35,998 bases of DNA from Anaerolineae bacterium (GTDB lineage: Bacteria > Chloroflexota > Anaerolineae > Anaerolineales > Villigracilaceae). The stretch's first letter is position 1; each line of letters opens with the position of its first letter. The notes beneath the pieces are model-generated. The model had not been told where the DNA came from, did no database searches, and saw only the letters and a list, made by a program, of their open reading frames with translations. Shown here one piece after another: positions 32,838 to 35,998 of the stretch. The stretch lies in NCBI GenBank assembly GCA_018648655.1, contig JABGQV010000077.1:1-35998 (forward strand). The letters run 5' to 3'. Made by a program: the position numbers and the translations under genes.

Positions 32838-33308
32838 CTACTTCCAAAACCCTTCATGCACTTTTCTCGCTTCATCTTCAAGAACAGGGCCGCGCACTTC
32901 AATCTCTTTTCGGCCTATAGCAAAAAGCTCACGGCAGGGGAGGTAAAGAATTTCTTCTGCATTCTCATCTACCATTTCATACAGTCCTTCTTCAGTGAGA
33001 CCGTATACCACTCGTCTCACATTTCCCCAAAATATTGCCCCTGAGCACATCGCACAAGGTTCGGTGCTGGTATAGAGAGTGCATTTTGCTAGAAAATCAG
33101 CATCGTAGTTTTTCGATGCCAATCTCATCAAGTTAGTTTCGGCATGCCCCGTGCAGTCTCTTTTGGTGATGACGCTATTCTCAGCTTTCAGGAGAATCTC
33201 TCCATCTTCACCAACTAGTATTGCACCAAATGGATGATTTCCCTTCTCTCTAGCATTTTGTGCAACTTCAATGGCAATTCGGATAAATTTCAGGTCATCT
33301 TTTTTCAT
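32838..33308 (-). CDS. Nucleoside/nucleobase deaminase (guanine deaminase-like)
   Basis: A 156-aa zinc-dependent cytidine-deaminase-fold enzyme. The zinc ligand and catalytic motif HAE (H55, E57) and the PCAMC motif (C85, C88) are intact. The HPFGAILVGEDGEIL start and the C-terminal aromatic end (HEGFWK) resemble guanine deaminases of the GuaD type and TadA-like proteins. tRNA TadA normally has the basic C-terminal helix, which is not obvious here, so a free base or nucleoside substrate is favoured. Confidence 0.82.
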   Translation of the reverse strand: MKKDDLKFIRIAIEVAQNAREKGNHPFGAILVGEDGEILLKAENSVITKRDCTGHAETNLMRLASKNYDADFLAKCTLYTSTEPCAMCSGAIFWGNVRRVVYGLTEEGLYEMVDENAEEILYLPCRELFAIGRKEIEVRGPVLEDEARKVHEGFWK

Positions 33309-33338
33309 CTTTGATTCCTATATGAGAATGAGTTTTCT

Positions 33339-34505
33339 TCAATTCAAGCGAATTATTTCGCTCTTTGGATGAAAACGCTTCCACGAAAACCAGTATTCGT
33401 CCGAGATCGCGACGGGGATCAGGTCCGACTTAAACTCTCCGCTAATATACTTCCCACGGATATCCCAGGTGCTTTTACTGACACTGTCGAATAGCCTATT
33501 TTCAGCTGTTAAGGTGATTTCTAAGCTTTTGTCATTGAGATTATTATGGAAGCCATTGACTGTTTTTTTGAAGCCGACCAGAAATATGCCCAAGATTTTG
33601 TTGTTGACAATACCACCTTTTAATATTTCTTCTTTGAGATAGACCACTTGTGGATCGGCGAGCTTATCGGTAATGCCGACCACGCGCGTTCGGGCAGGGA
33701 AGGATGTATCACGATTTTTGGCAGCCATCCCTGGAGTAGATTCGGATGCGATAATCTTTTTCCAAATGCCAGGGATAGGTAATTGAAAATCTTTGAAATC
33801 TTTCTCGCTAACTTTCGCGACCGCGGGCATGGGGTTTATCTTCTTGACTTCGCTCCACGGCAAGATTTGGAAGGGGAGCATTGTCAGTGTATGCGGATGC
33901 AGCTTCCCGATAATGGATTCGAAAGTCGCTTGCTGAAAGAAGGTTTTTGTTTTGCGGTCTGCCACGATCATATTAGCCCCTTTGAAGGAGCCAACAAAGA
34001 GTGGGCCTATATCCGTTACATCAAAGGGGATGATGCTGCGACACATGGCGCAATAGGTCAGGGCAACGATGCGCTCGCCAAAATGGTCGTTGATGACATG
34101 ATGATGGATGACATAATCCAGTGAATAAGCTTTGGTCACACCCTCATATTCAATCACGGCTAATTGCATCTCTTCTTCGATGGGCAGACTATCAATATCT
34201 TTTGCCATTTCTGGGAAGTCGACAGCGGGAAAAGCATTCTCTTGATGCATTTTATAGGAAAGCACAAGGGCGAATCCCATGATAATAAGTGGAGTGATGA
34301 CAAAAGCGGGGAAAGTGCCATGGACAACTGTCATAAAAAATGTCCACAGAATTGTTCCGGTAAATATTGTCCATGCAATGGCCTTGCGAATAAAATAATG
34401 GTAATACAGCCAGCTGACGGGAAATATCGGAATCAGGGTCATATAAATGGCAGCTGTTCCTGTTAGTAGGGAAATTAGGGCTAGGGTATAAAAGATGGTA
34501 ATCAT
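33339..34505 (-). CDS. DUF3179 domain-containing membrane protein
   Basis: A 388-aa protein with three or four N-terminal membrane segments (residues 1-90) and a DUF3179 domain. The domain shows ALTYCAMCRSIIPFD with its CxxC, FFQQATFESIIGKL, and the late GMAAKNRDTSFPARTRVVGI stretch. DUF3179 proteins are common in Chloroflexota and archaea, but the function is unknown; the conserved Cys pair suggests metal binding or redox chemistry. GGAGT precedes the ATG. It lies 30 bp upstream of the deaminase start on the same strand. Confidence 0.8.
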   Translation of the reverse strand: MITIFYTLALISLLTGTAAIYMTLIPIFPVSWLYYHYFIRKAIAWTIFTGTILWTFFMTVVHGTFPAFVITPLIIMGFALVLSYKMHQENAFPAVDFPEMAKDIDSLPIEEEMQLAVIEYEGVTKAYSLDYVIHHHVINDHFGERIVALTYCAMCRSIIPFDVTDIGPLFVGSFKGANMIVADRKTKTFFQQATFESIIGKLHPHTLTMLPFQILPWSEVKKINPMPAVAKVSEKDFKDFQLPIPGIWKKIIASESTPGMAAKNRDTSFPARTRVVGITDKLADPQVVYLKEEILKGGIVNNKILGIFLVGFKKTVNGFHNNLNDKSLEITLTAENRLFDSVSKSTWDIRGKYISGEFKSDLIPVAISDEYWFSWKRFHPKSEIIRLN

Positions 34506-34536
34506 GTTTACTCCGTATCTATGAATGAAAATTCAT

Positions 34537-35998
34537 TTATTCAATATCACAGAAAATTTTAACCTTGGGGGTTATTTCTTGCATTCCGGCAAATAAATTG
34601 CTCTCCTGGGTGAAAAAAAAACGATTTTCTAGTAGTGCTAACTCTGTGGAAAAATATTCGTTGAAAATGATGCGAAATAAATTTACTGACGAATAGTCTT
34701 GAAATAAGGTGTCAAGATTTTTTCCGGGTAAATAATATGCTCCAAAAATTGAAAGTCGTTCTTGAAAACATTGGTTTTCATTGGGGTTAAAAGTCATTGA
34801 TAATCCCAACCCATGGTCTGCTTGAATAATAATAATAGGTGGGGTAGATGATTTTTCGAGGATAGCTTTTATTACATCTTTCATTTGTGAATTGATATAT
34901 TCTACTTGTCCAATATATAGTTTCTGGCGTTCATCCTTCGTGACTTCAGGGCTACTAAAGGAGAATTTGTTTTTTGTTTGAATGGGATTCCCATCTTTAT
35001 CAAAAACGATAGGGTCGTGTGGAAAAACAATATGAGAGAAAACAAATTTAGGCCCTTGCATCTCTGGTATTTCTTTTAGAGTTTCCAGATTATATCTAAT
35101 AAAATGGCGATGTACATCATGCGTTTTGATAGGCATGATATTTTGAAGTGGTTTCTGTAGTAGGCGAAGCGGGGTTGCACGGATAAGGTAATCTTCAATA
35201 TTTGTCAGCAGAATTGGATATGGTTGGAGATAGATAGATGAATTTTTGTTGTTCGTTAACCCCCAATCATTTGCAAATGAAATAGTTGTGTATCCTATTT
35301 CTTCTAAGGACGATTGTACAATGCTTTTTTCGAGAAAATGCTTGGTAGGCCACCATGATCTTACCTTGTCCATTTCGGGTACAAGTGCGTCCCAATATTC
35401 CATATTTGTTGTTGAAGCGACTGAAAGTGCGGTTCGTGGGTAATTTGCATAGATATTTTTTGGAACTATGAAGCCTTGCGCTTCTAATAAGTCCACGAAC
35501 TCAGAATTATCATATCCATAAAATTCTAGCAATGTCTCAGAGTTTGCGTAGGCATCTAAGACAATATAGTATATGTCAGGTACTTCGTTTTCTAGAGGGG
35601 GAACAAGCGGTACAGCAGAAGATTCGTTTCGTTCTCTAATAATTTCATAATATTCTCTTGGGATAATTGCTATATCTTGTCTTATATCATTTGCTGCAGC
35701 TAAGCTGAGAATAAGGGAAGTTATTGTCATGGAAAAGGCAAGGTGAGAAAATTTAAAACGTTGTTTTAGAAGAAAAAAAGCAATTAACACAGCAACACTA
35801 ACCCCTGCTGTTGCGCCTCCTACGATAAAAAATAGCGATTATTCATAGTAAAAGGCAAATACGAATAAAGTTACGAGAAAAGCACTTACTTCTATGTCTT
35901 TTACAAAACGATAAAATATCCAGAATATACAGATATTAATAACAGATAATATAATCCATGGCCGAACCATTTCTGTAGGGGGTGATTCTTTCCCAAAG
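34537..35998 (-). pseudogene. Membrane-bound phosphatase/sulfatase-fold protein, 5'-partial with an in-frame TAA
   Basis: The frame is open on the minus strand from the window edge to 34537 except for one TAA at 35839-35841. Upstream of the stop it codes membrane segments (residues include IFWIFYRFVKDIEVS); downstream it continues with another membrane segment and an alkaline-phosphatase-superfamily domain: DIYYIVLDAYAN carries the first metal Asp, and IIQADHGLG is the C-terminal metal block. Sulfatase-like phosphoethanolamine or glycerol-phosphate transferases have this layout. The stop leaves a 417-aa remainder from GTG 35790, which still contains the catalytic domain. Sequencing error, nonsense mutation or internal restart are all possible. 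Confidence 0.6.

Noticed and set aside
1-35998. CRISPR array, insertion sequence or prophage
   Set aside because: I saw no regular direct repeats with spacers, no transposase or integrase motifs and no phage structural genes.

Overview
The window looks like chromosomal DNA of a chloroflexotal bacterium, most likely class Anaerolineae, of moderate GC. The basis is lipoproteins with Pro/Thr/Ala-rich linkers after the lipobox, a serine/threonine kinase beside a forkhead-associated (FHA) ABC transporter, an F420-type nitroreductase-fold protein, and many palindromic intergenic elements. I see no phage genes, insertion sequences or CRISPR array. Taxonomy is inferred from protein style, not from a marker-gene search.

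Layout. 1-2.3 kb: a menC/N-acylamino-acid-racemase-like enolase, a kynurenine-formamidase-like cyclase, and a convergent DUF309 protein. 2.3-7.2 kb: a small frame-broken membrane protein, then a DUF4129 / membrane protein / MoxR ATPase / DUF58 / membrane protein cluster. 7.2-10.6 kb: a P-loop kinase-like gene on the minus strand, then oleB and oleC homologues (beta-lactone decarboxylase and beta-lactone synthetase of head-to-head olefin synthesis), separated by a perfect 37-bp palindrome. 10.6-13.2 kb: lipoprotein, tsaD and a Tat-type NodB deacetylase, followed by a compact candidate small transcript with its own promoter, a 17-codon ORF, a 14-bp hairpin and a terminator. 13.2-16.0 kb (minus): selenocysteine tRNA (UCA anticodon), an M50 site-2 protease, and an overlapping solute-binding lipoprotein. 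16.1-18.0 kb: htpG. 18.1-25.0 kb (minus): a four-gene signalling operon of triple-FHA ABCG-type transporter, lipoprotein, Ser/Thr kinase and SH3/SdrB-like lipoprotein. 25.5-27.7 kb: tex. 27.7-31.3 kb (minus): class V aminotransferase, phosphopentomutase, deazaflavin-type nitroreductase-fold protein and a frame-broken alpha/beta hydrolase. 31.3-36.0 kb: a CorC/HlyC-family membrane protein, then on the minus strand a nucleoside deaminase, a DUF3179 membrane protein, and the 3' part of a membrane phosphatase/sulfatase-fold protein with an in-frame TAA.

The most notable system is the kinase-FHA transporter operon. The kinase carries four Thr-Met/Thr-Val/Ile-Glu motifs at an exact 16-residue period between its catalytic domain and membrane anchor, which could serve as phospho-docking sites for the FHA domains encoded three genes upstream. 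The second is the small transcript at 13.0-13.2 kb, whose hairpin loop contains a perfect complement of its own Shine-Dalgarno sequence. Three coding regions are interrupted. Two of them fail exactly at 9-nt T/A runs, which suggests homopolymer miscalls or slippage rather than true decay.
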